DNA of 64,000 nucleotides from Roseateles depolymerans (lineage in GTDB: Bacteria; Pseudomonadota; Gammaproteobacteria; Burkholderiales; Burkholderiaceae_C), in NCBI GenBank assembly GCA_003241055.1, contig QFOD01000022.1, positions 1 to 64,000 on the forward strand, read 5' to 3'. Positions 9,650-20,794 of this stretch are shown here, piece after piece (position 1 is the stretch's first letter; each line of letters starts with the position of its first letter). The translations under genes and the position numbers were made by a program. The notes below the pieces were generated by a model. It saw only the letters and a list, made by a program, of their open reading frames with translations. It was not told where the DNA came from and did not search any database.

Positions 9650-10924
9650 TCAAAACCTTTCCCACGGCGCCAGATAGCGCCACTGGCCCACCGGCAGGTG
9701 GCCCAGCGGGATGCGGCCGATGCGCACGCGCTTGAGGCCCACCACCTTCAGGCCCACCAGCTCGCACATGCGGCGGATCTGGCGCTTCTTGCCCTCGCGC
9801 AGCACGAAGCGCAGCTGCTGCTCGTTCTGCCAGCTGACCTTGGCGGGCTTGAGCTCGGCGTCGTCCAGCCACAGGCCGTGGTTGAGCAGCCTGAGGTCGC
9901 CGGCGGGCAGCAGCTGGCTGGGCAGGGCGCCCTCGGGTGCGGGCTCGGCGCCGGGGCGGCCCACGTACTCCACGCGGACGAGGTATTCCTTCTCGATGTC
10001 GGAGTCCTCGCCGATCAGCGCCTTGGCGATGCGGCCGTCCTGCGTGAGCACCAGCAGGCCGGTGGAGTCGATGTCCAGCCGGCCGGCCGGCGCCAGGCTG
10101 CGGCGATGGCCGGGCTGATGCTTGATGCCGCTGGGGTCGTCCTTCCAGTGGTTCTCGGGCTGCACCAGCACGGAAGCAGGCTCGTAGCCGTCCTCGGCCT
10201 GGCCGGACACATAGCCTATGGGCTTGTGGATCAGGATGGTGACGGACAGCGCCTGGGCCTCGCGCGCGGCCGGGTCCACCTCGATGCGGGCCTCGGGGCC
10301 CACGCGCTGGCCCAGTACGGCCACCTCGCCGTCCACGCGCACCCAGCCGTTGGCGATCCATTCATCGGCCTCGCGGCGCGACGCGAGCTTGAGCTCGCTC
10401 ATGCGCTTGGACAGGCGCTCGCCGGCCTCGGCATCGGCCTGGCGCACCGGTGCGGGCTGACGCGGCTGCGGCGTCACCGGTGCGTCCGGGGCTTCGGGCG
10501 GGCGGTGGCCGGCACGGCGCTGGTCGACGCGCGGGCCGCGCTCGGGGCGGGGCGGGGCGTCCTGGCGGCTGTCGCGGCGGGCGTCGTCACGGCGCGGGTA
10601 GTCGCGCGCTGCGCCAACCGGGCCGCGAGCCGGGCCGGCGGGCTTGAAGGCCGAGCCGGTCTGGGGGCGGCCTGGGCGCTCGTTGCGTTCTTGGCGCTCG
10701 CCGCGAGCGTCGCGGTCGTCTCGGGGCGGGCGGTCGCGCGGGCCGTCCTCGCGCTGGGTCTGCTCGCGGCGGGCGGCGCGCTCGGCGCGTTCGGCCTGGG
10801 CCTGGGCCAGCGTCTGCCGGGGCTTGGAGACGCCCTTGCCGCGCAGCGGCGCGCGGCGCTCGCCGTCGGCGTTGCGGGTCTTGGCAGCCGGCTTGGGCTT
10901 GCCCTTGAGGGTGATGGTTGCCAT
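9650..10924 (-). CDS. 23S rRNA pseudouridine synthase, RsuA/RluF family, with long basic N-terminal extension
   Basis: 424 residues. The first ~165 residues are a disordered Arg/Asp/Pro-rich tract. Then comes an S4 RNA-binding domain (ERLSKRMSELKLASRREADEW). The catalytic domain has the family's GRLDIDSTGLLVLTQDG motif with the nucleophilic Asp, then EKEYLV and the C-terminal GKKRQIRRMCELVGLKV followed by RIGRIPLGHLPVGQWR. The last elements resemble RluF (U2604) more than RluB, but the exact target base cannot be assigned by eye. E. coli RluF carries its basic extension at the C terminus, so the N-terminal tract is a lineage feature. Confidence 0.88.
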   Translation of the reverse strand: MATITLKGKPKPAAKTRNADGERRAPLRGKGVSKPRQTLAQAQAERAERAARREQTQREDGPRDRPPRDDRDARGERQERNERPGRPQTGSAFKPAGPARGPVGAARDYPRRDDARRDSRQDAPPRPERGPRVDQRRAGHRPPEAPDAPVTPQPRQPAPVRQADAEAGERLSKRMSELKLASRREADEWIANGWVRVDGEVAVLGQRVGPEARIEVDPAAREAQALSVTILIHKPIGYVSGQAEDGYEPASVLVQPENHWKDDPSGIKHQPGHRRSLAPAGRLDIDSTGLLVLTQDGRIAKALIGEDSDIEKEYLVRVEYVGRPGAEPAPEGALPSQLLPAGDLRLLNHGLWLDDAELKPAKVSWQNEQQLRFVLREGKKRQIRRMCELVGLKVVGLKRVRIGRIPLGHLPVGQWRYLAPWERF

Positions 10925-10954
10925 AGGTTCTTTCTCAGGCCCGCTGCGCGGGCC

Positions 10955-12850
10955 TCAACGGCCACGCAGGAACAAGGCGTCCAGCTCGCGCATGTCGAGC
11001 TGGCGCCAGGTGGGGCGGCCGTGGTTGCATTGGTCGGCGCGTTCGGTGCGTTCCATGTCGCGCAGCAGCGCGTTCATTTCGTCGACGTTCAGCTGGCGGT
11101 TGGCGCGCACCGCGCCGTGGCAGGCCATGGTGGCCAGAATCTCGTGCTGCGCGCGCTCCAGCACCGAGCTGGCGTCGAACTGCGCCATCTCGGCCAGCAG
11201 CTCGCGGGTCAGCGCCACCAGGTCGGACGCGGCCAGCAGGCTGGGGCGCGAGCGCACGGCCAGCGTGCGGGCGGACAGCGGCGCCACGTCCAGCCCCAGG
11301 CGGCTCAGCGTGGCGGCATGCTGCTCGGCCGTGGCCACTTCCTCGGCCGTGGCCGCGAAGCTGACCGGGATCAACAGCGGCTGGCTCTCGATGTCCAGCT
11401 CGCCCAGCCGCGCCTTGAGGCGCTCGTAGACCACGCGCTCATGGGCGGCGTGCATGTCCACGATCACCAGGCCCTGGCGGTTCTCGGCCAGGATGTAGAC
11501 GCCGTGCACCTGCGCGATCGCGCGGCCCAGCGGCCAGTCGCCGTCGGGCAGCGGGGCGGACGCCGGCGCCGGGCCGGCGGCCAGCGCGGACGGCGTGGGG
11601 CGGTACAGCGTTTCGGCCTGGGCCAGCGCCAGGCCCACCTGGGTGGGCGTGGGCGGCGGCGGCGCGTAGCTGAAGCGTGGACCAAAGCTGGCCGAGCCGA
11701 GGTTCAGGTCCGGCGCGGTGGCCGAGGGCGGGGCGGGCTGGCCTTCCGACACGTAGAGCGTGGCGGCCTGCGTGGGCGCAAAGCCCAGCGCGCCGAACTC
11801 GGTGGCGGCCGGAGGCGCGGCGCCGGCGGCGCTGCGCGACTCGGCCAGCGCGTCCACGAACACGCGGCGCACGCGCTGGTGGATCTCGCGGCCATCGCGG
11901 AAGCGCACCTCGATCTTGGTGGGGTGGACGTTCACGTCCACCAGCTCGGGCGCGATCTCCAGCACCAGCACATAGCAGGGCTGGCGCTGGCCGTGCAGCA
12001 CATCGTCGTAGGCGGAGCGGATCGCGTGAGCGATCAGCTTGTCGCGCACATAGCGGCCGTTCACATAGACGTATTGCTGGTCGGCGCGCGAGCGGGCGGC
12101 TTCGGGCAGGCCGGCGCGGCCGGTCAGCGCCAGCGGGCCGGCGCTGACCGCGAACGACCGGCTCTCGTCCACGAAATCCTGGCCCAGCACGTCGGCGATG
12201 CGCTGCTCGGGCGTGGCGGCGCGCCACTGGTCCACCAGCTTGCCCTCGTGCCAGATCGCAAAGCCCACGTCCGGCCGCGCGAGCGCGTGGCGGCGCACGG
12301 CCTCGACGCAGTGGGCCAGCTCGGTGGCATCGGTCTTCAGGAACTTGCGGCGCGCCGGGGTGGAGAAGAACAGCTCGCGCACCTCCACGCTGGTGCCGCG
12401 GCCGCGCGCGGCGGGCTGCAGCTCGCCGCTGCGGGCGTCCAGGCGGTGGGCGTGGGCCGCGCCCTCGGTGCGGCTGGCGATGGCCATCTCGGACACCGAC
12501 GCGATGGCGGCCAGCGCCTCGCCGCGAAAGCCCATGGTGGCCACCGACTCCAGCTCGGCCAGCGACGCGATCTTGCTGGTCGCGTGGCGCTTGAGCGCCA
12601 GCGGCAGCTGCTCGACCGGGATGCCGCAGCCATCGTCCTCCACGACGATGGCGCGCACGCCGCCGGCCATCAGCTTGACCTGGATCTGCGTGGCGCCGGC
12701 GTCCAGCGCGTTGTCCACCAGCTCGCGCACCACCGAGGCCGGGCGCTCCACCACCTCGCCCGCGGCGATCTGGCTGACCAGCTCGTCGGGCAGTTCTCGG
12801 ATGGGGCGGCGCGCGGCGGGCGCCACGGTGTCGGGCAGCGGGAAATCCAT
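10955..12850 (-). CDS. mutL: DNA mismatch repair protein MutL, endonuclease type
   Basis: 631 residues. It couples MutS mismatch recognition to strand incision and excision. The N-terminal GHKL ATPase is clear: IAAGEVVERP, ELVDNALDAGA with the catalytic Glu and Mg-binding Asn, DDGCGIP, HATSKI and GFRGEALAAIASV. A Pro/Ala-rich linker precedes the dimerisation domain. There the metal-binding nuclease motif reads DMHAAHERVVYE (usual form DQHAxxERxxYE), with ACHGAV and CNHGRPT further on. This indicates a self-nicking MutL as in bacteria without MutH. The Gln-to-Met change in the motif is worth noting. It is the first gene of the mutL - pseudouridine synthase - miaA run. Confidence 0.96.
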   Translation of the reverse strand: MDFPLPDTVAPAARRPIRELPDELVSQIAAGEVVERPASVVRELVDNALDAGATQIQVKLMAGGVRAIVVEDDGCGIPVEQLPLALKRHATSKIASLAELESVATMGFRGEALAAIASVSEMAIASRTEGAAHAHRLDARSGELQPAARGRGTSVEVRELFFSTPARRKFLKTDATELAHCVEAVRRHALARPDVGFAIWHEGKLVDQWRAATPEQRIADVLGQDFVDESRSFAVSAGPLALTGRAGLPEAARSRADQQYVYVNGRYVRDKLIAHAIRSAYDDVLHGQRQPCYVLVLEIAPELVDVNVHPTKIEVRFRDGREIHQRVRRVFVDALAESRSAAGAAPPAATEFGALGFAPTQAATLYVSEGQPAPPSATAPDLNLGSASFGPRFSYAPPPPTPTQVGLALAQAETLYRPTPSALAAGPAPASAPLPDGDWPLGRAIAQVHGVYILAENRQGLVIVDMHAAHERVVYERLKARLGELDIESQPLLIPVSFAATAEEVATAEQHAATLSRLGLDVAPLSARTLAVRSRPSLLAASDLVALTRELLAEMAQFDASSVLERAQHEILATMACHGAVRANRQLNVDEMNALLRDMERTERADQCNHGRPTWRQLDMRELDALFLRGR

Positions 12851-12902
12851 GGGACGGGATTATCGGCGGGGGCGTCACGCGGCCTCGTGATAATCCGCCG
12901 CC

Positions 12903-13562
12903 ATGGACGCCCTTGCCTCAATGCTGCCCGCGCTGATCGATTTCGTGCTGCACGTCGATCGCCACCTTGCCGATTTCGTCGCCGCCTACGGCGCCTGGAT
13001 CTACGCGCTGCTGTTCCTGATCATCTTCGTGGAGACCGGCGTCGTCGTGATGCCCTTTCTGCCCGGGGATTCGCTGCTCTTCGTCGTCGGCGCGATGTGC
13101 GGCGCCGGCCTGATGGACCTGGGCCTGACCATGGGCCTGCTGACGCTGGCCGCGGTGGCCGGCAACCAGTGCAACTACGCCATCGGGCGGCATTTCGGGC
13201 CGCGGGTGTTCCAGTGGGAGCAGTCGCGCTTCTTCAACAAACAAGCCTTCATGAAGGCGCACGACTTCTACGAGAAGTGGGGCGGCTTCACGCTGGTGGC
13301 CGCGCGCTTCATGCCCTTTGTGCGCACCTTCGCGCCCTTCGTGGCCGGCGTCGCGCAGATGAGCCGCCGCAAGTTCACCTTCTACGACGTGAGCGGCGGG
13401 GTGCTCTGGGTGTGCGGCATCACGCTGATCGGCTATGTGTTCGGCAACGTGCCCTGGATCAAGCACAACCTCGACAAGATCATCTGGGCCATGATCCTGA
13501 TCCCCGGCGTGCTGGTGCTGCTGGGGGGCGTGCGCAGCCGCCTCAAGCGCCGCTCGGCCTGA
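12903..13562 (+). CDS. DedA family membrane protein
   Basis: 219-residue inner-membrane protein of the DedA/VTT superfamily, linked to undecaprenyl-phosphate or phospholipid flipping and envelope homeostasis. The family core is visible: FVETGVVVMPFLPGDSLLF near residues 40-58, then GRHFGPRVF, the conserved acidic/basic stretch EKWGGFTLVAARFMPFVRTFAPFVAG with its essential Arg residues, and C-terminal hydrophobic helices. It is divergent from mutL with only 52 bp between starts. Confidence 0.9.
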   Translation: MDALASMLPALIDFVLHVDRHLADFVAAYGAWIYALLFLIIFVETGVVVMPFLPGDSLLFVVGAMCGAGLMDLGLTMGLLTLAAVAGNQCNYAIGRHFGPRVFQWEQSRFFNKQAFMKAHDFYEKWGGFTLVAARFMPFVRTFAPFVAGVAQMSRRKFTFYDVSGGVLWVCGITLIGYVFGNVPWIKHNLDKIIWAMILIPGVLVLLGGVRSRLKRRSA

Positions 13563-13663
13563 GCCGGGCATCACTTTCGGCCCGGCCCGCGGGGTCGGCC
13601 TAGAGTGCGCGTTCACGCCCGCGCCGTGCCCCTGCCGCGCGGGCTCACATCACGGAGACCGCC

Positions 13664-16999
<3,336 letters not shown>

Positions 17000-17015
17000 A
17001 CCCGGCCTCCTCGCC

Positions 17016-18395
17016 ATGAAACCCGGTGCGGCCTGGGCGGCGCTGTCGCTGCGCGGCCGCCTGTTCGTGCTGGCGCTGCTGCCGCTGCTGGCCTCGCTGG
17101 CGCTGATCGCGTTCGCGGTGCATCACCAGGAGCATGACCTGGCACGCCGCGAGCATGCGCTGGTGCGAGACAGCTACCTCGAGGCGCGCCGCACCGAGCT
17201 CAAGCACTATGTGGACCTGGCGGTCAGCACCGTGCGGCCGCTGGTGGGCCAGCCGGACGGGCAGGCGCGGGCGTTGCAGCTGCTGTCCTCGCTGGACTAC
17301 GGGCCGGACGGCTATTTCTTCGTCTACGCGCTCAACGGCCGGGTGCTGATGCACTCGCGCCAGCCGGAGCTGATGGGACAGAACCTCTGGGAGCTGCGCG
17401 ACCCGCAGGGCCGGCGCACCATCCAGCAGCTGATCGCCCAGGCGCGGGCCGGCGGCGGCTATGTGGAATACCTCTGGCGCAAGCCGTCCAGCGACGCGCT
17501 CGCGCCCAAGCTGGGCTATGTGGTGGCCGTGCCCGAGTGGAACCTGATGCTGGGCACCGGCCTCTACCTGGACGGCATCGAGGCCACGATGGACGAGCTC
17601 GAGCGCGGTGCGCGCGAGCAGATCACCACCACGCTGCTGTGGGTGGGCGGTGTGGCGGTGTTCGGCGTCGCGCTGATCAGCGCCGGGGCGCTGGCCATCA
17701 ACCTCAGCGAGCATCGCAGCGCCGAGGCCAAGCTGCGGGCGCTGGCGCGCCAGGTCGTGCGCTCTCAGGAGGACGAGCGCGCGCGCCTGGCCCGCGAGCT
17801 GCACGACGGCGTCAGCCAGACCCTGGTCTCCACCAAGCTGCTGATGGAGTCGGCCCAGTCCGACCCGGCCGGCGCAGCCGCGCCACGACTGCTGGAGCTG
17901 GCGCTGCAGCGGCTCAACGGCAGCCTCGTCGAGGTGCGGCGGCTGTCGCACGGCCTGCGTCCGGCGTTGCTCGACAACCTGGGCCTGCCGGCGGCGTTGC
18001 AGCATCTGGCCGGCGAGTTCGACGCCGCGGGCGGCACCCGCTTCGAGGCGCGGGTGCGTGGGCTGGAGCAGGCGCTGCCCAACGGCGTCAAGACCGCGCT
18101 GTTCCGCATCGCCCAGGAGGCGCTGAACAATGCGGCGCGCCACGCGCGTGCCAGCCACGTGGTGCTGACGCTGGCCTTCGGCCGCGAGGGCGGGCTGCTG
18201 CTGGAGGCGGCGGACGATGGCTGCGGCTTCGATGCCGAGGCGGTGCAGGCCGCGGCCGACCAGGGCCTGGGCCTGCGCAGCATGCGCGAGCGGGCACTGG
18301 CGCTGGGCGCGCAGCTGCAGATCGACACGGCGCCGGGCCAGGGCTGCCGTCTCGCGGTACAACTGCGGCCTGCCGACATCGCCCGCGCTGCATGA
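17016..18395 (+). CDS. Cache-domain sensor histidine kinase, NarL/DegS-type (HisKA_3)
   Basis: 459 residues. TM1 at about 14-35 is followed by a periplasmic single Cache domain (about 40-190; the GYFFVYALNGRVLMH and NLMLGTGLY motifs are typical of sCache_2). TM2 is at about 205-230. The dimerisation and phosphoacceptor helix is RLARELHDGVSQTL with His263, and the HATPase_c domain has EALNNAARHA, DDGCGFD and GLGLRSMRERA. Cache domains of this class bind small organic acids. The start at 17016 (MKPGAAWAA) sits just after the protease stop. The stop overlaps the response regulator start (ATGA), so the pair is coupled. Confidence 0.92.
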   Translation: MKPGAAWAALSLRGRLFVLALLPLLASLALIAFAVHHQEHDLARREHALVRDSYLEARRTELKHYVDLAVSTVRPLVGQPDGQARALQLLSSLDYGPDGYFFVYALNGRVLMHSRQPELMGQNLWELRDPQGRRTIQQLIAQARAGGGYVEYLWRKPSSDALAPKLGYVVAVPEWNLMLGTGLYLDGIEATMDELERGAREQITTTLLWVGGVAVFGVALISAGALAINLSEHRSAEAKLRALARQVVRSQEDERARLARELHDGVSQTLVSTKLLMESAQSDPAGAAAPRLLELALQRLNGSLVEVRRLSHGLRPALLDNLGLPAALQHLAGEFDAAGGTRFEARVRGLEQALPNGVKTALFRIAQEALNNAARHARASHVVLTLAFGREGGLLLEAADDGCGFDAEAVQAAADQGLGLRSMRERALALGAQLQIDTAPGQGCRLAVQLRPADIARAA

Positions 18396-19021
18396 GCCCC
18401 ACGACGCCCGTTCGCATCCTCATCGTCGACGACCATCCCATGGTGCGCGAAGGCCTGGTCGCGCGCCTGCAGGCCGTGCCGCGTTTTGCCGTCGTCGGCG
18501 AGGCCGGTGGCCGGGCCGAGGCCCTGCCGCTGCTGGCCAGCGCGGCGCCCGACGTGGTGCTGATGGACGTGGGCCTCAAGGATGGCAGCGGCATCACGCT
18601 GGCCGAGGAAATGCTGCAGAGCGTGCCGGCCCTCAAGCTGCTGATGTTCAGCATGTACGACAACCCCGAGTACGTGCAGCGCTCGCTGCAGGCCGGCGCA
18701 CGCGGCTATGTGCTGAAGGACGCGCCGGCCAGCGAGATCGTCACGGCCATCGACGCGGTGGCGGCCGGCGGCACCTTCCTGAGCGCGGCGGTGTCGGGCC
18801 GGCTGTTCCGTGGCCAGGCCCCCAAGCCGGTGCTGACGCCGCGCGAGAGCGAGATCCTCACCAAGCTGGGCCAGGGCGCGTCCAGCAAGCAGATCGCGCG
18901 CGATCTGGACCTGTCGGTGCGCACCGTCGAGGCGCATCGCCAGAGCATCAAGCGCAAGCTGGAGCTGGACGGGCAGGCCGAGCTGATCCGCTACGCGGTG
19001 GAGCATGCGCGGGGCGGGTGA
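18392..19021 (+). CDS. LuxR/NarL-family response regulator
   Basis: 209 residues. The receiver domain begins VRILIVDDHPMVREGL with the acidic pocket; the phosphoacceptor is Asp59 (LMDVGLKDGSG), followed by the conserved Ser/Lys positions (FSMYDN, YVLKDAPA). A linker leads to a LuxR-type helix-turn-helix (LTPRESEILTKLGQGASSKQIARDLDLSVRTVEAHR). It is the cognate partner of the kinase it overlaps. Targets are unknown; the upstream protease gene in the same run is an obvious candidate. A longer frame upstream is the kinase gene read in another phase. Confidence 0.95.
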   Translation: MSPTTPVRILIVDDHPMVREGLVARLQAVPRFAVVGEAGGRAEALPLLASAAPDVVLMDVGLKDGSGITLAEEMLQSVPALKLLMFSMYDNPEYVQRSLQAGARGYVLKDAPASEIVTAIDAVAAGGTFLSAAVSGRLFRGQAPKPVLTPRESEILTKLGQGASSKQIARDLDLSVRTVEAHRQSIKRKLELDGQAELIRYAVEHARGG

Positions 19022-19042
19022 GGGCGCCGCGGCTGCGGCATG

Positions 19043-19072
19043 AAAAAGGCGGGTGCATTTCGGTCACCCGCC
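19043..19072 (-). terminator. Rho-independent terminator of PEP-CTERM gene 1
   Basis: Read on the minus strand, an 8-bp stem GGCGGGTG / CACCCGCC (arms at 19065-19072 and 19048-19055) with a 9-base loop is followed directly by five Ts. It lies 33 bp past the stop of the gene ending at 19105. Confidence 0.75.
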
Positions 19073-19104
19073 GTGCATCGCCCCGCAGGGCAAGCCATCC
19101 TGTC

Positions 19105-19707
19105 TCAGACGGCCAGCGCGCTCTTGCGGCGGCGCGCCACCAGCGGGGCCACGCCCAGGCCGGCCAGCAGCAGCAGTGCGCTGGCGGGTTCCGGCACCGG
19201 GGCGGCGACGTCATAGGTGAAGTAGAAGCCCGAGCCTTCGCCCACCGTCCCGGCCAGGCTCACGGGGTTGCCATCGGCGTCCAGCGCGTAGGACTCGATC
19301 GCGAAGCGGCCCGAGTAGACCTCGCCGTTGAACAGGTCGGTGGTCAGCGAATAGGTGTAGTGGCCGGCCTCGAGCTGCTGCAGCTGGTCGCCGGTCACCG
19401 TGAAGTAGTAGCTCTGCGCGTCCAGCACGGGCACGTTCATGCCCATGAACAGCGTGCTGATGTCGGTGCTGGGGTCGGTCCAGAAATCCAGCTTCACGGT
19501 GGACGAGATGATGTGGTTGCCGGCCAGGTCGATGAAGTTGCCCTCGTCGTCGGCATAGCCCATGCCGCGGTACATCATCTCGATGCCGATCACCGGCACC
19601 AGGTAGGACAGTTCCAGGTTGTCGGCGCGGGCGCTCTGGCCGGAGACGGCCGCGGTGAGTGCGATGAGCGCGGTGGCGAGGCGTTTGTGCAGGGAACGGA
19701 ACAGCAT
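19105..19707 (-). CDS. PEP-CTERM sorting domain protein 1
   Basis: 200-residue exported protein. A signal peptide (MLFRSLHKRLATALIALTAAVSGQSARA) is followed by a beta-rich body with no recognised catalytic motif. The C-terminal sorting signal is VPEPAS, a hydrophobic segment ALLLLAGLGVAPLV, then the basic cluster ARRRKS. PEP-CTERM proteins are cleaved and anchored or released by exosortase in bacteria that make exopolysaccharide. No exosortase or EPS gene is in this window. An in-frame extension to 20058 crosses the upstream regulatory DNA and is rejected. A 16-bp palindrome at 19841-19856 and a terminator frame the gene as a single unit. Confidence 0.85.
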   Translation of the reverse strand: MLFRSLHKRLATALIALTAAVSGQSARADNLELSYLVPVIGIEMMYRGMGYADDEGNFIDLAGNHIISSTVKLDFWTDPSTDISTLFMGMNVPVLDAQSYYFTVTGDQLQQLEAGHYTYSLTTDLFNGEVYSGRFAIESYALDADGNPVSLAGTVGEGSGFYFTYDVAAPVPEPASALLLLAGLGVAPLVARRRKSALAV

Positions 19708-19840
19708 GGGGATCCTCTTGCTTGCTGGGTCGGCGACGGTGCCAGGCGATGCGCCCATGCCCTCCTGGTCATGGCTCCCCGGCGGGGTGCGCATCGTTGG
19801 GCGGAGCATAAGAACGTGAACAGCGTCACGGTTGGCCGAC

Positions 19841-19856
19841 TTCTGACATGTCAGAA
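19841..19856. promoter_or_regulatory. 16-bp perfect palindrome, candidate operator upstream of PEP-CTERM gene 1
   Basis: The sequence TTCTGACATGTCAGAA is a perfect palindrome about 134 bp upstream of the PEP-CTERM start at 19707 and 87 bp beyond the end of the LysE gene. Its AT content is higher than that of its surroundings, and perfect 16-bp symmetry fits a dimeric regulator's site. The regulator is unknown. The position is rather far from the start codon, so an activator site or a long leader is possible. Confidence 0.45.
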
Positions 19857-19942
19857 ACCGGCCATGCGGGTTCACCCGGGTGTCACCTGTCTGCCATCGC
19901 CGGGCGATGGGGTCAGGTCTTGAGCCAGCGTGCGGCCGCCGC

Positions 19943-20578
19943 TCAGCGCGCAGCGATGAGGCGCAGGCCCAGGCCCACGAACACGGCGCCCGCGATGCGG
20001 TCCAGCCAGAGTCCGGCCGCGGGGCGGCGCGACAGCCAGGCGCCGATGGCGCCGGCAAAGTAGCCCAGCAGGCCGAACAGCACCGCCGCCTGGGCGGTGA
20101 AGATCAGGCCGAGCAGGCCCAGTTGCAGTGCCAGCGCGCCCTGGGCGGGCACGACGAACTGCGGCAGGAAGGACAGGAAGAACAGCACGACCTTGGGGTT
20201 GATCGCGTTGGCGAGCAGCCCCTTCAGGAAGAGCCGCGTCAGCGATTCGTCACCGAGGCGGCCCGGCTGGCCCTGCGCGGCCAGCGGCCCGCCGCGGCTG
20301 CGCAGCGCCTGAATGCCCAGCCAGATCAGGTAGGCGCCGCCCAGCCACCTCAGCGCGGTGAAGGCCAGCGGCGACGCGGCCACCAGCGCGCTCACGCCCA
20401 GCACGGCCAGCAGCGTGTGACTGAGGCAGCCCAGTGCGCAGCCCAGGCCGAACGCGATGCCGCGCCGGCGGCCCTTGGAGATGCCCATGCCCAGCACCAT
20501 CAGGTTGTCGGGGCCGGGGCTGAGCGTCAGCAGGATGGCGGCCAGCAGGAAGGCCAGGGTCTGGGCGGAACTGAGCAT
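19943..20578 (-). CDS. LysE family amino-acid exporter
   Basis: 211-residue inner-membrane protein with about six helices. The family signature is visible at the N terminus: AAILLTLSPGPDNLMVLGMGISKGRRRG (SPGPD is near-invariant), and the Gly-rich GCALGCLSHTLLAVLGVSAL and FLKGLLANAINPKVVLFFLSFLPQFV stretches follow. LysE/RhtB proteins export basic or neutral amino acids by proton exchange; the substrate is not predictable. The ATG at 20578 (MLSSAQTLAFLL) is used. An in-frame ATG at 20644 would add a Gly/Arg tract encoded by a 9-bp tandem repeat. Confidence 0.9.
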   Translation of the reverse strand: MLSSAQTLAFLLAAILLTLSPGPDNLMVLGMGISKGRRRGIAFGLGCALGCLSHTLLAVLGVSALVAASPLAFTALRWLGGAYLIWLGIQALRSRGGPLAAQGQPGRLGDESLTRLFLKGLLANAINPKVVLFFLSFLPQFVVPAQGALALQLGLLGLIFTAQAAVLFGLLGYFAGAIGAWLSRRPAAGLWLDRIAGAVFVGLGLRLIAAR

Positions 20579-20596
20579 GCGGGCATGATAGGTGGC

Positions 20597-20623
20597 GCCC
20601 CGGCCGCCCCGGCCGCCCCGGCC
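20597..20623. repeat. Three tandem copies of GCCCCGGCC
   Basis: Three perfect head-to-tail 9-bp units lie in the 216-bp divergent region between the LysE gene and cstA, 19 bp upstream of the LysE start codon. Such a run is prone to slippage and could alter spacing in the promoter region. Confidence 0.7.
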
Positions 20624-20794
20624 GCACGCAGCCGCGCGCCGCATTGTTACGGCGCGGTTACGGGTTGACCCTTAGGTGTAGCCGCGCATCGTCTCCACGC
20701 GGTATGCACGATGCGCCTTGGTGCGCGATTTTCGAGACTTGCACCCCGGCCGTGCGTCCATCCGTAGCGCACGCCCCAATTGGAGACAAGCCTC

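Noticed and set aside
9545..13603. 1352-residue plus-strand open frame
   Set aside because: It runs antisense to the pseudouridine synthase and mutL genes and into dedA. Its product is a Gly/Ala/His/Arg/Gln-rich shadow typical of the third-codon GC bias, with no domain.
19708..19840. Possible sigma-54 promoter for PEP-CTERM gene 1
   Set aside because: A TGGCAC-like -24 occurs on the minus strand, but the -12 position reads CCGA instead of TTGC at the right spacing.
18217..19923. 568-residue plus-strand frame past the response regulator
   Set aside because: It is out of phase with the kinase and regulator genes and runs across a terminator and antisense to the PEP-CTERM gene.
20580..20640. 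CRISPR-like short repeats
   Set aside because: There are only three adjacent 9-bp units without spacers, so it is a simple tandem repeat.
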